Below are positions 11,606-20,153 of a stretch of DNA of 64,000 bases, piece by piece. Both the position numbers and the translations under genes were made by a program. Below the pieces are notes generated by a model. That model did not search any database, was not told where the DNA came from, and worked only from the letters and a program-made list of their open reading frames with translations. This DNA is from Neptunicella marina (lineage in GTDB: Bacteria; Pseudomonadota; Gammaproteobacteria; Enterobacterales; Alteromonadaceae). Location of the stretch: positions 186,001 to 250,000 of the forward strand of contig NZ_JACNEP010000001.1 in the NCBI RefSeq assembly GCF_014270035.1, given 5' to 3'. Numbering within the stretch: the first letter of the stretch is position 1; every line of letters begins with the position of its first letter.

Positions 11606-12391
11606 CTACTTTTCCTTATGTTGTCTGAGTCTGGATAACTTTCCGCCAATAAGCCGTTGCATATTTGCCGGTAAAATCCCTAATAAGCGCAATGGCCAGA
11701 TTAAGCGTCGTGGAAAGCTAATATTGCACTGGCCTTTTCCCAGTCCTTTAACAATACGTTTTGCTGCTTGTTCTGCGCTAAGTAGAAATGGCATAGGAAA
11801 GTCATTAGCGTCTGTAAGGTCAGTTTTGACAAAGCCAGGGTGTACCAATGCCAAATGTAAATTGCGATGTTGTAAGTCTGTAGCTAAAGACTCGACCATA
11901 TAACTGAGTGCCGCTTTGGACGCACCATAAGCGGCAGCACGGGGCAAGGCAAAATAATGTACGCTGCTGGAGATAAAAACACAGGTTGGCAAACGTTTTT
12001 TATCTTCATGTTTTAACAGTGGCATTACCTGTTTAAGCACCGTTAACGGCGCCATAAAATTAAGCTTCATCATATGCTCGAAAGCCGACAAACTGGGTTG
12101 CTCACTATCGATATATTCACAACTGCCGGCATTAATAATGACTAAATCCAACTGTGGTATACGATCGGCTATGTCCGCAACGGCACGTTCAACTTGTTCT
12201 GGCTGGGTAATATCCAGAGGTAAAGGCTGTACATCCGCCAACGATTGTTGAGACAAATTATTCAGAGCAGCTTCATCCCGGGCAGAAATAAATAACGTCC
12301 GACCATCTCTATCAAGTTCGTGAAACAACGCTTTTCCAATCCCCCGGGAAGCCCCTACCAGCCAGATACGGTTAACCTCATTCAATGACAT
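11606..12391 (-). CDS. Short-chain dehydrogenase/reductase
   Basis: A 261-residue SDR. The NAD(P) motif is 'LVGASRGIGKALF' (about residues 11-23), the fold-stabilising 'INAG' is present, and the catalytic triad is visible as S (in 'VFISSSVHY') and Y-x3-K ('YGASK'). It is of classical length. Its stop and start overlap tightly with neighbours: its ATG overlaps the stop of the NTF2-like gene by one base (TAATG). The substrate is unknown; as part of the photo-oxidative operon it may detoxify lipid peroxidation carbonyls, which is inference. Confidence 0.92.
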   Translation of the reverse strand: MSLNEVNRIWLVGASRGIGKALFHELDRDGRTLFISARDEAALNNLSQQSLADVQPLPLDITQPEQVERAVADIADRIPQLDLVIINAGSCEYIDSEQPSLSAFEHMMKLNFMAPLTVLKQVMPLLKHEDKKRLPTCVFISSSVHYFALPRAAAYGASKAALSYMVESLATDLQHRNLHLALVHPGFVKTDLTDANDFPMPFLLSAEQAAKRIVKGLGKGQCNISFPRRLIWPLRLLGILPANMQRLIGGKLSRLRQHKEK

Positions 12392-12846
12392 TAGTTCACC
12401 ATGCGGTTTTTAATTAAAGCAATGGCATGCTTTAACAGCGGGAGATGCTCATACAACATTTGTCCGCCATCAAAATAATCCCGATGAAATGTTATTTTTT
12501 GCTCAAACTCCAGATAACTGCAGCCATCCAATATTATGTTTTGTCCCTTGTTTAATCTTGGGTGGGACAGATCCATCCGCCAACGGAGAACAGCTTGAGA
12601 CTCCTGCATAAAACGTGACAAAAAGGTAAACCGACAATAGGCTACATTTTCATACAAATTAGCACAGTAATGCTTGAAATCATCTCGTCCTTCAATGCGG
12701 TGAAACGGATCTTCAAAACACATATTTTGCGCATACACTTCGTCAAACAATTGCGGTTGAAAGCTGATTTTATCGAGCTTTTCAAATAAATTTTCCAGCT
12801 TGTGGATCAGCTCACTGGCATGCTGTGGTGAGGGTTGCATAGTCAT
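12391..12846 (-). CDS. NTF2-like (SnoaL-type) small protein
   Basis: A 151-residue protein of the NTF2/SnoaL fold. The segment 'YAQNMCFEDPFHRIEGRDDFKHYCANL' followed by 'LRWRMDLSH' and 'LDGCSYLEFEQKITFHRDYFDG' is the usual cone-shaped pocket pattern. Some members bind or isomerise small hydrophobic molecules, others only scaffold. It has no signal peptide. Members of this family recur between a photolyase and an SDR in sigma-ChrR gene clusters, so it is a standard part of this regulon. The substrate is not known. Confidence 0.85.
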   Translation of the reverse strand: MTMQPSPQHASELIHKLENLFEKLDKISFQPQLFDEVYAQNMCFEDPFHRIEGRDDFKHYCANLYENVAYCRFTFLSRFMQESQAVLRWRMDLSHPRLNKGQNIILDGCSYLEFEQKITFHRDYFDGGQMLYEHLPLLKHAIALIKNRMVN

Positions 12847-12863
12847 ATCCTTTGATGTGCTTG

Positions 12864-14291
12864 TTAGCTTACCTGTTGGGTCAAATCAGCAAACCAGCTT
12901 TTGGTTTGTGCAACTGCCACTTTATGTTCAACAACAGGCAAAGGGTAACCAGCCTGAATCGCTTGCTCTTTACTGGGTTGATGAATGTTTTTGGCACTTA
13001 AATGAGCAAGTTCCGGCACATAGCGTCGTATAAAACTGCCATCTTCATCAAACCGTTCTGATTGTCGGGTAGGGTTAAAAATACGGAAATAAGGCACAGC
13101 GTCCACGCCGGTCGACGCACTCCACTGCCATCCCCCATTATTCGACGCAAAATCCCCATCAACCAAATGTTGCATAAAAAAACGCTCACCCCAGCGCCAG
13201 TCTATAAATAAATGTTTGGTTAAAAACATCGCCGTTACCATTCTGAGACGATTATGCATCCATCCAGTTTGCAAGAGCTGCCGCATAGCAGCATCTACAA
13301 GCGGATAGCCAGTTTTGCCCTGACACCATCTCTCAAAAAGTTGTCGATCTTTTTTCCAGGGAAGTTTATCAGTGTCCAGTTTAAAGGGTTTGTGACGGCA
13401 TAAGTCAGGAAAGGCAATCAGTAAATGGCGATAAAAATCACGCCAAATAAGTTCATTTATCCAGCTAACTGGCCCTTGTTGTCCGGTATCGATTTCACCA
13501 TGATTTAGTTGTCTTGCTGCGCGGAAACACTCAAGTACTGATATTGCGCCTACTGCTATATAAGCCGACAGTCCGCTGGTACCATTAATAGAAGGAATAT
13601 CACGATATTCATGATAATCGCTCACGGCCTGTTGCAAAAACTCATTTAGCTGATTTTGCACCGCGTCTCTCCCTGCTGGCCACACAGACCGCCAATCAAC
13701 AAGGTCGCGCTCCAACTCAGCAAGCCAAATATCCAACGCCTGTTTATCACTATGCAGCATAATCTCGCTCTGAGGCTGCGGACAGGGATAATAATCGCGG
13801 CAATACTGGTCAAACGCTTTGATGTATGCGCGTTTGAACGCGCTATACACTTTGTAGCATTCACCCTGAGCGGTTTTAATTTTGCCCGGCTCTATCATGC
13901 ACTGGTCGTGGCAGGCAACCGTTTGCAATGTCAGCTGCCGCACTTTTTTAACCACATTACGGCTCATCGCCATTTCGTTAACTTCATATTCATGATTGAA
14001 ATAAAGCTTTGACGCTCCCAGTTCGACAATCAGCTCTGCCATGGCGGCAGGTACCGCAGAGAAGTCAGCACATTTTCGAATAATGATCGGCACATTAAGT
14101 GATGCAAGCTGCTCAGTTAAATCATCGAGTTGCCGTGCCATTAAAGACAAACGCGCGGGGGAAAAATCATGTTTACACCATTGTTCCGGAGTAAGAAAAT
14201 AAACAGCAGCAGTCGCTCCATCCTGCATTGCGTTTGACAGTGCAGGATTATCATCTATACGCAAATCACTGCGAAACCACATCAGATTCAT
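12864..14291 (-). CDS. phrB: Deoxyribodipyrimidine photolyase (CPD photolyase)
   Basis: A 475-residue class I photolyase that uses light to split cyclobutane pyrimidine dimers. The N-terminal antenna domain opens with 'LMWFRSDLRIDDNPAL'. The FAD domain shows 'WINELIWRDFYRHLL' and 'TGYPLVDAAMRQLLQTGWMHNRLRM', and near the end 'NNGGWQWSASTGVDAVPYFRIFNP', which are the diagnostic segments of DNA photolyase. Length equals the E. coli enzyme (472). An AAGGATAAACAC ribosome site precedes ATG 14291. phr genes are hallmark targets of the RpoE-ChrR singlet oxygen system in Rhodobacter, matching the promoter found upstream of the operon. Confidence 0.96.
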   Translation of the reverse strand: MNLMWFRSDLRIDDNPALSNAMQDGATAAVYFLTPEQWCKHDFSPARLSLMARQLDDLTEQLASLNVPIIIRKCADFSAVPAAMAELIVELGASKLYFNHEYEVNEMAMSRNVVKKVRQLTLQTVACHDQCMIEPGKIKTAQGECYKVYSAFKRAYIKAFDQYCRDYYPCPQPQSEIMLHSDKQALDIWLAELERDLVDWRSVWPAGRDAVQNQLNEFLQQAVSDYHEYRDIPSINGTSGLSAYIAVGAISVLECFRAARQLNHGEIDTGQQGPVSWINELIWRDFYRHLLIAFPDLCRHKPFKLDTDKLPWKKDRQLFERWCQGKTGYPLVDAAMRQLLQTGWMHNRLRMVTAMFLTKHLFIDWRWGERFFMQHLVDGDFASNNGGWQWSASTGVDAVPYFRIFNPTRQSERFDEDGSFIRRYVPELAHLSAKNIHQPSKEQAIQAGYPLPVVEHKVAVAQTKSWFADLTQQVS

Positions 14292-14341
14292 GTGTTTATC
14301 CTTGCGTAGACATAAAAAAGACCATGGCAGCCTTATCGGCG

Positions 14342-15307
14342 TTAAATAGCATTTTGTAAACCTAATTCAAAGGGATAAGCATCCCATACAGCTGAGTCAC
14401 TGCGGCACTGATATTTCTCGCGGAAAACATTCAGCAGTGTCATGGGCACAATAAAAGGCACAATACCGTTGCGGTAGTGGTCAATATAGGTAATGGATTG
14501 CTGTCGCTCAGCCCCGCTTAACTGCTGTTTTAGTCCTTTATAAATACGCATAAGTAAACTGGCGTGATGTTGTGGTTTAGGCAGTTTTTTCATCGCCTGC
14601 ATAAATTCAACAATGTATTCATTTACCAGTACCTCTGCGTCTTGCACAGCAGTTCTGGCCAGTTTTTGGCCTAGCATCTTGCATACCGATTCGCTATGAC
14701 TGCGTAATAACAACTTATATCTGTGATGAAACCTCTGGATATTAAGCAATGTGGGATTTGTTAAAACCGTAGTCTGCCATTCATGGTAAGCAAACACCTG
14801 TAGCAAAAAATTTTCCCGACAACGACTGTCATTCAACGCCCCCGCTTCAACCACGGGTAAGCAAGGCATTAATTGCATTAACTTTTCCGCAAATGCACCA
14901 TGAGTACTCGCCATTGGCATGCCTTTGTCTGTGTACAAAGTTGCACTGCCAACAGCACAACTTGGCGATTTTTGCATGAAAATAAATCCACTCAGATGTT
15001 GTAAAAATGGTGCTTGTGTCTCGGCATAGGATTGCAACGCTGGCGCATAATTCTTACTGGCATCGTGTCGCTCATGAACCTGATGTTGTCCCCCGACACT
15101 GACCACCCGAATAGCGGCCCGGGGCGTTGGCAAACCAATCGCTACTTCGGGGCACATGGGTTTAAATTCAAAATAACGACTTAATACGTTGTTACAATAA
15201 CGTGACAGTTTATGCCCACCGTTATAACGAACTTCCGCACCGGTTAAGCAGGCACTTATACCCAGTACAGGTTTGTTATCTGTTGTTGCGCTAATTGATT
15301 GTGTCAT
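14342..15307 (-). CDS. DUF523-DUF1722 fusion protein (YbgA-like), first gene of the operon
   Basis: A 321-residue protein of two parts. Residues 12-160 are DUF523: 'GISACLTGAEVRYNGGHKLSRYC', later 'MCPEVAIGLPTPRAAIRV' and 'SPSCAVGSATLY', rich in conserved Cys. Residues about 200-315 are DUF1722, with 'IYKGLKQQLSGAERQQSITYIDHYRNGIVPFIVP'. This fusion is often found next to photolyase genes and in enterics its second half (YbgA) lies beside phr. The conserved Cys suggest a metal or cluster site. The molecular function is not established. It has the ECF-type promoter 27-56 bp upstream and is 50 bp ahead of phrB. Confidence 0.9.
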   Translation of the reverse strand: MTQSISATTDNKPVLGISACLTGAEVRYNGGHKLSRYCNNVLSRYFEFKPMCPEVAIGLPTPRAAIRVVSVGGQHQVHERHDASKNYAPALQSYAETQAPFLQHLSGFIFMQKSPSCAVGSATLYTDKGMPMASTHGAFAEKLMQLMPCLPVVEAGALNDSRCRENFLLQVFAYHEWQTTVLTNPTLLNIQRFHHRYKLLLRSHSESVCKMLGQKLARTAVQDAEVLVNEYIVEFMQAMKKLPKPQHHASLLMRIYKGLKQQLSGAERQQSITYIDHYRNGIVPFIVPMTLLNVFREKYQCRSDSAVWDAYPFELGLQNAI

Positions 15308-15333
15308 GTGTTATCACTCCAGAAAGCTTAAAC

Positions 15334-15363
15334 CGGTATACGCTGGCTTGCCTGATGTGGATC
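15334..15363 (-). promoter_or_regulatory. ECF (RpoE-ChrR type) promoter of the photo-oxidative operon
   Basis: On the minus strand TGATCC (15363-15358) is followed after exactly 18 bases by TATACC (15339-15334), 27 bp before the operon's first ATG. This fits the TGATCC-N18-TA consensus known for RpoE of Rhodobacter and related ECF11 sigma factors. The cognate sigma factor is the divergent neighbour. Confidence 0.8.
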
Positions 15364-15436
15364 ACCCAAAATGCAATTAAATAAATTTTAATGTTAACCG
15401 GAATTTGCAGACCGACAGTGAATATGCCTAAAATGT

Positions 15437-15466
15437 TGGTTCACTTGAAATAAACTGCGCTAGCGC
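15437..15466 (+). promoter_or_regulatory. Possible autoregulatory ECF promoter of rpoE
   Basis: TGGTTC (15437-15442), 18 bases, then TAGCGC (15461-15466), 21 bp before the sigma gene. It matches the operon promoter only in part (TGnTnC and TA), but the spacing is the same. Sigma genes of this family are usually self-activated. Tentative. Confidence 0.35.
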
Positions 15467-15487
15467 ACTATCAAAAGAGACACACGG

Positions 15488-16084
15488 TTGAATCAGGATC
15501 CAATCGAATCATCTCCGACACTAGAATCACTGATACAAGCAATTGCGCAGCATCGCGATAAACAAGCTTTTGTTCAGTTATTTAATCTAATGGCCGGGAA
15601 ACTAAAGTTTTATGCGATCCGTTGTGGCGCGAATGAACAGGATGCCGAGGAAATTGTTCAGGAAGCCCTGATAAGCGTGTGGCACAAAGCCAGTCAATTC
15701 AATCCTAAAACTGCAGCTGCTACAACATGGCTATTCAGAATAGTACGGAATAAACGTATTGATTTTGTTAGGAAATCTCGCCCAGATCAAATTCAATCAT
15801 TCGATTTATTTCCAGACCATGGTGGTGAAGAATTAGAAATTGATGCGGAAAGTGATCTGACTGCGCAATTCACCCGTACACTAATAGAGTATCTGCCAGA
15901 TGAGCAGCGACAAATTGTGTATCAGGTGTACTTTGAAGGCAAATCACACAGTGAAATAGCCAGCGAAATGGATTTACCGCTGGGCACAATTAAATCGCGC
16001 TTAAGGCTGGCGTTAAATAAACTGGATTCACTTGCGAAAGAACATATGTCATGGCTAATCATCATCCTACTGACGACTTATTAA
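15488..16084 (+). CDS. rpoE: ECF RNA polymerase sigma factor (ChrR-partnered)
   Basis: A 198-residue ECF sigma factor. Region 2 is at about residues 25-95 ('NEQDAEEIVQEALISVWHKASQF', 'TWLFRIVRNKRIDFVRK') and region 4 at about 130-185 ('LPDEQRQIVYQVYFEGKSHSEIASEMDLPLGTIKSRLRLAL'). The start is a TTG at 15488. Its last 34 bases overlap the anti-sigma gene, so the two are translationally coupled. The partner, with a ChrR-type zinc and cupin layout, and the divergent photolyase/cfa operon place it in the singlet-oxygen group (ECF11). It should be held inactive by ChrR until singlet oxygen or a related stress releases it. Confidence 0.93.
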   Translation: MNQDPIESSPTLESLIQAIAQHRDKQAFVQLFNLMAGKLKFYAIRCGANEQDAEEIVQEALISVWHKASQFNPKTAAATTWLFRIVRNKRIDFVRKSRPDQIQSFDLFPDHGGEELEIDAESDLTAQFTRTLIEYLPDEQRQIVYQVYFEGKSHSEIASEMDLPLGTIKSRLRLALNKLDSLAKEHMSWLIIILLTTY

Positions 16085-16707
16085 TCCGCCATAGTGCTGG
16101 CCAGCTGCCAAACGCACTAGGTATTATTGTGGCTTGTCATATTGAGCAATGTACTCAGTGTCAGCAAAAAATAGCGGTTTATGATCAACTCGGTGGTGAA
16201 TTGCTGGTACAGAACGATGAACTTAGTCCCGCTAACCTTTCTGTGAAGGCAGATTTACTCGAAGATACACTGGCAAAGCTGGACCAGCCTTTGCCTGATG
16301 AAAAGACCATTCAACCTGTTTCCGACAGCGCGATCCCCGGTCCTCTTCGGCGTTTTATACCATGCAAACTCAGTCAGATTAAATGGCGTGGATTTGCCAA
16401 AGGCATTAAAGAAATATCGTTAGGATTTTCAAACGGGCACTACAGTGCCAAATTGTATAAAATTTCCCCCAACAAACTGCTACCAGTTCACACGCACAAA
16501 GGTAATGAATTTACCTTTGTGATGCAGGGGAGTTTTTCTGACAATGCTGGTTGCTATCGTGCCGGCGATTTTATTCAGACGGACCCCAGTATTATCCACC
16601 AGCCCAAAGCATCAGATTACCAAGCCTGTATCTGCTTTGCAGTAACCGATGCACCACTCAAATTCACCGGTTTATTTACGCGGTTATTAAACCCATTTTT
16701 ACGGTAA
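16051..16707 (+). CDS. chrR: ChrR-type zinc anti-sigma factor
   Basis: A 218-residue anti-sigma factor of two domains. The N-terminal ZAS domain has H5, H30, C34 and C37 (the H-x3-C-x2-C in 'CHIEQCTQC'); these sit within one residue of the zinc ligands H6, H31, C35, C38 of Rhodobacter ChrR. The C-terminal cupin domain (about 115-210) has H147, H149, E153 and H183 as metal ligands, again as in ChrR, where this domain is needed for the singlet-oxygen response. All key residues are present, so the switch should work. It overlaps the sigma gene and ends 43 bp before the convergent chemoreceptor gene. Confidence 0.93.
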   Translation: MANHHPTDDLLIRHSAGQLPNALGIIVACHIEQCTQCQQKIAVYDQLGGELLVQNDELSPANLSVKADLLEDTLAKLDQPLPDEKTIQPVSDSAIPGPLRRFIPCKLSQIKWRGFAKGIKEISLGFSNGHYSAKLYKISPNKLLPVHTHKGNEFTFVMQGSFSDNAGCYRAGDFIQTDPSIIHQPKASDYQACICFAVTDAPLKFTGLFTRLLNPFLR

Positions 16708-16749
16708 CCAGCCTTGAGTATTTAAGTTAGCCAGTAAACGTTTGACGCT

Positions 16750-18390
16750 TTAAACTTTAAAGCGCCCCACGTTTTCGTTAAGCCCGCCTGCTATAGATGC
16801 AATATCATCAGATGCGTGTTTAGTGTGCTTAGTCAGTTCAAGGCTTTGCTGTGACAAGTCATTTAACATAGTGACATTGCGATTAATTTCATCAACCACC
16901 TGACTCTGTTCTTCGGTTGCCGTGGCAATTTGATAAATCATCTCATTGGTGGTGGAAACGGCATCATCCACCTGCTGTAACGCGGTCTGGATTTTCCCGG
17001 AGGCATCCACCACGTTATCCACCTGGCTTCTCCCGGTTTCAATTGCATTGACTGCGTCATTAACCCCACTTTCCAGTCCGGTAATCATGCGCTGAATGTC
17101 TTCTGTTGACTGCTGAGTACGACTAGCCAGGGTGCGCACTTCATCAGCCACCACAGCAAAACCTCGCCCTTGTTCTCCTGCCCGCGCCGCTTCAATCGCT
17201 GCATTTAACGCCAGTAAGTTTGTTTGTTCTGCGATCCCCCGAATAACATCTAATACCTGCACAATGTTTTTCGATTCATCGGCCAGCTTACTGATCACTT
17301 CACTGGCATACGTCACCGCCGAGGTGAGTTTGTTAATGCTATCAACAGATTGCCCCACCACATCCGACGAATGTGATGCTTTATCTTTCGCGTCACGGGT
17401 TTCTTCAAGTGCAGACTGAGAGTTATTGGCCACTTCACGTACGGCCTGGTTCAACTCATTTACCGCGGTGGCGATCTGCTCCAGGCTACTGCTCTGATCA
17501 TTAGATATATGCTGAGTTTGTTTAGCCGAGTCATTTAGCACTAATACTGTTTTATCCAGTGTTGACGCATCTCCTTTAACCAGTGATATAAGCTGCTGTA
17601 ATTTAGTCATTAAACCATTAAATGTTGCAGCAAGTTGTGAGAGCTCATCACGACCACTGGCATCCAGTCGTCCGGTAAGATCACCATCTCCTTCACTAAT
17701 TGCTCCAATCACACGGTTTAGCTCATCTACCCGGGTGGTAATAAGTTTTGGTCCCAGAATGATGCTGGCCAGACTCGCAGCCGCAACCAGAAGGATCACA
17801 AACACCTGAATGGCACTTTGTCGCTGAGCAGAGCCTTCTGCATCGGTGGAAACCTGATCAGCCACCTGCTTTAACTTACTGCCTATGTCGTCGTAATATT
17901 TACGCAATTGACTAAAATTGCGCATCACTTCACTGGAATTAAATTCTGCCGCCTGATTAATTTGTCCGGCATCAGCCAGTTCAAACACTTTTTTAGCGGA
18001 AGTAAGCCAGGTTTGGTAACTGTTATCAAAACCTCGGTTAACCGCTAAAATATCCGGATAATCCTTTACTGCATTTTCAACCGCCCGCATTCGGTCAAGC
18101 GCCTGCTTGGCATTTTCATCAAAGCTGTCTCTGTCTTGTGCGTAGTCCGACGCACCGAGACTTCGTTTGGTCACATAGGCCTGACTGGCGGTTAACGCCT
18201 GATACAGATCTCGGTCTGCGTTTAACCCAGTATCAATTGCGTAAATAAAAACATCAGATAGCTTTTTTGTATCAGATGCCAGCATTGAGCTACTGGTGAT
18301 ACTCAATACACTCACTATCAGAGTCAGTACAGAGATGGCAATAAGTGGAATTGAAAACTTGGAACGAATGGATAAGTTATTAAAATTCAT
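16750..18390 (-). CDS. Methyl-accepting chemotaxis protein
   Basis: A 546-residue inner-membrane chemoreceptor. The first membrane segment is at about residues 14-34 and the second at about 195-215. Between them lies a helical periplasmic region of about 160 residues of the four-helix-bundle type, rich in '[21 protein letters not shown]' style sequence. HAMP follows (about 215-265) and then the signalling domain, whose hairpin tip reads '[40 protein letters not shown]', the universal CheW/CheA-binding signature. It lacks a C-terminal CheR/CheB pentapeptide. The ligand is unknown. It is transcribed alone, convergent to chrR. Confidence 0.95.
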   Translation of the reverse strand: MNFNNLSIRSKFSIPLIAISVLTLIVSVLSITSSSMLASDTKKLSDVFIYAIDTGLNADRDLYQALTASQAYVTKRSLGASDYAQDRDSFDENAKQALDRMRAVENAVKDYPDILAVNRGFDNSYQTWLTSAKKVFELADAGQINQAAEFNSSEVMRNFSQLRKYYDDIGSKLKQVADQVSTDAEGSAQRQSAIQVFVILLVAAASLASIILGPKLITTRVDELNRVIGAISEGDGDLTGRLDASGRDELSQLAATFNGLMTKLQQLISLVKGDASTLDKTVLVLNDSAKQTQHISNDQSSSLEQIATAVNELNQAVREVANNSQSALEETRDAKDKASHSSDVVGQSVDSINKLTSAVTYASEVISKLADESKNIVQVLDVIRGIAEQTNLLALNAAIEAARAGEQGRGFAVVADEVRTLASRTQQSTEDIQRMITGLESGVNDAVNAIETGRSQVDNVVDASGKIQTALQQVDDAVSTTNEMIYQIATATEEQSQVVDEINRNVTMLNDLSQQSLELTKHTKHASDDIASIAGGLNENVGRFKV

Positions 18391-18827
18391 GCTGTTACCT
18401 TTCTCCTATAACAACCTTGAGCTGGCACACCGCTTAAGCACAGTGACATAAGCATAGTGTACTGGAAGCAAAGTGTGTTGATCTTTCTCAAGCTACTGCC
18501 CATTTTATTTACCTGGCCAGTAATCTGACGTCTGCTGTGGTTAAAAATCATCCAGCCCAGACTCAAAACCAGGCTCGCTAAATATTGATCAATACTAATA
18601 CTACTCTGCTATCTGTATATATCGACTCGTTTTAACAAAACTGCAACAAAAAGTAATATCTACAACGTAACTGATCTCGTGTTACTGCTGTCACTTTAAA
18701 ACTATCTTAAGATAAGCAGATATTCCCCTATTGCAAATCAGCTAAATACCAGCGCATTTTTAATATTAGGATTAGATATAAAACATGCTATTCTCGGCCT
18801 CCCTGTTAGCTCTGACCGCAGAAAAAA
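18391..18827. other. 437-bp intergenic region between the chemoreceptor and CHMI genes
   Basis: Holds the divergent control regions of two genes. No open reading frame, clear hairpin or known motif stands out. The last 60 bases before the CHMI gene are AT-rich (TATAAAACATGCTATTCTC), a plausible promoter for it. Confidence 0.5.
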
Positions 18828-19169
18828 ATGCCTCACTGTATTGTTGAATATGCAAATCCATTGACGAACCTTATTGATCCCCAAAAAATTGTTGCGACGG
18901 TACATCACTGTGCAGAAAAATCCGGACTGTTTTCAATTGAATCAATTAAATCCAGAGCGATAGGCTATGACCATTTTACCAGTCTGAACAAACTAAATTT
19001 TATCCATGTCAATATCAGGTTGTTATCCGGAAGAAGTGACACTGCCAAAAAACAACTATCAACTGAAATGTTAAATGCGTTGCAAAAACTGGGCTTAGAC
19101 AATATTTCGCTGACGGTGGAAATAACAGATATGCATACGGATAGCTACGCTAAAAGTATTGTTCGCTAA
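18828..19169 (+). CDS. 5-carboxymethyl-2-hydroxymuconate isomerase family protein
   Basis: A 113-residue tautomerase-superfamily protein. It begins MPH, leaving the catalytic Pro2 free after Met removal, and 'CIVEYANPL' plus the later 'HVNIRLLSGRSDTAKKQLSTEML' match the CHMI (HpaF) family. CHMI acts in homoprotocatechuate breakdown, but no other gene of that pathway lies nearby, so the real substrate may be different. The ribosome site is poor (only A-rich sequence before the ATG). It stands alone, followed by a terminator at 19218. Confidence 0.85.
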   Translation: MPHCIVEYANPLTNLIDPQKIVATVHHCAEKSGLFSIESIKSRAIGYDHFTSLNKLNFIHVNIRLLSGRSDTAKKQLSTEMLNALQKLGLDNISLTVEITDMHTDSYAKSIVR

Positions 19170-19217
19170 CTCCAAAAAACAGCCCAATTGCTGAAAAAGA
19201 CAGGTAAAGATCTATAG

Positions 19218-19240
19218 AAGCCCAGCTGCGTGGGCTTTTA
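19218..19240. terminator. Intrinsic terminator after the CHMI gene
   Basis: AAGCCCA, six-base loop, TGGGCTT followed by TTA. It lies between two convergent genes (CHMI and the 145-residue membrane protein). Confidence 0.75.
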
Positions 19241-19259
19241 AACATTTATGTGAAAGCCG

Positions 19260-19697
19260 TTATTTTAACCAACCTTCTTTGCTGCCTTTTACCGACAACC
19301 AAATTAAATAACCGCCTATTACTAAAACCAGAACTGGCATAGTTAAGCTACCTGCACCATATACCGCGTAAGAATCCACCAAAACAAAGGCATGATAATT
19401 TTGTGCAATCACGGCAATAAAAGACAGCATAAATAAGATCAGGGATAAGCGTTTTTTTAATAGCAGCGCTAACGCCCCCAAAGATCCTGATATAACCGCT
19501 AATCCAAATGACCAGGTAGCCCACATCGGGTAATCTTTAAACAATGCCGCTTCATTAGCTGGCATTGTCGCGTCCAGCATTTCAGTAGATGTCATTAAAT
19601 GCGCAACAAACGACATCAAACCAAGTAAATTCCAAACCAATGCAATGCTGGCAACCAACGTAAACCAGCTGGGTAAATTTTTGTTATTTTCTGTCAT
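19260..19697 (-). CDS. Four-helix inner-membrane protein of unknown function
   Basis: A 145-residue integral membrane protein with four hydrophobic stretches (about residues 12-34, 55-80, 83-105 and 115-138). Acidic loops with few charges sit between them. The layout resembles small 'sugar transporter-like' or DoxX-like membrane proteins, in particular the aromatic-rich 'DYPMWATWSFGLAVISGSLGALALL' stretch. I cannot name a function. It is 2 bp from the CBS-domain gene upstream and almost certainly in one operon with it. Confidence 0.7.
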   Translation of the reverse strand: MTENNKNLPSWFTLVASIALVWNLLGLMSFVAHLMTSTEMLDATMPANEAALFKDYPMWATWSFGLAVISGSLGALALLLKKRLSLILFMLSFIAVIAQNYHAFVLVDSYAVYGAGSLTMPVLVLVIGGYLIWLSVKGSKEGWLK

Positions 19698-19699
19698 AG

Positions 19700-20128
19700 T
19701 TATTTTTTGACAACCGCCTGACCTTTAAGTAATTCAATATGTTTTAAAATATCACGCCAGCTCAAAATACCAACCCATTCTTGTTCATTATTTAATACAG
19801 GTAAACAGGAAACATTTTTAGCATTAAACAGCTTAATAGCTTCAATCACTCCCTGATCCTGATTAATGGTTATCAATTGCCGCGACATAATCTGATGAAC
19901 CCGCTTATTTAACGATGCCAAATCATGTTCATTTTGCATATTGGTACCAATGCGTGGACTGATTGCTCTGAACAGATCTTTGTCGGTTAACACCCCAAGC
20001 AGTTTTTTATCCGCAACAACTAACAAATGGTGAAAATTTGATTTACGAAAAATCTCATAAACCACATCCAGTCGATCATCCATTTCCACCGTTACTACGC
20101 GTTTTGTCATGAGTTCATGTACTTTCAT
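19700..20128 (-). CDS. CBS-domain pair protein
   Basis: A 142-residue stand-alone Bateman module. CBS 1 covers about residues 5-60 ('MTKRVVTVEMDDRLDVVYEIF', 'HLLVVADKKLLGVLTDKDLF') and CBS 2 about 78-135 ('IMSRQLITINQDQGVIEAIKLF', 'SCLPVLNNEQEWVGILSWRDI'). Such pairs bind adenosyl compounds such as AMP, ATP or SAM and report energy state; which ligand is not visible. No catalytic domain is attached. It is followed by a four-helix membrane protein gene with only 2 bp between, a possible effector target. Confidence 0.9.
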   Translation of the reverse strand: MKVHELMTKRVVTVEMDDRLDVVYEIFRKSNFHHLLVVADKKLLGVLTDKDLFRAISPRIGTNMQNEHDLASLNKRVHQIMSRQLITINQDQGVIEAIKLFNAKNVSCLPVLNNEQEWVGILSWRDILKHIELLKGQAVVKK

Positions 20129-20153
20129 GCATATTCTCCTGCTGCTTAGTGAA

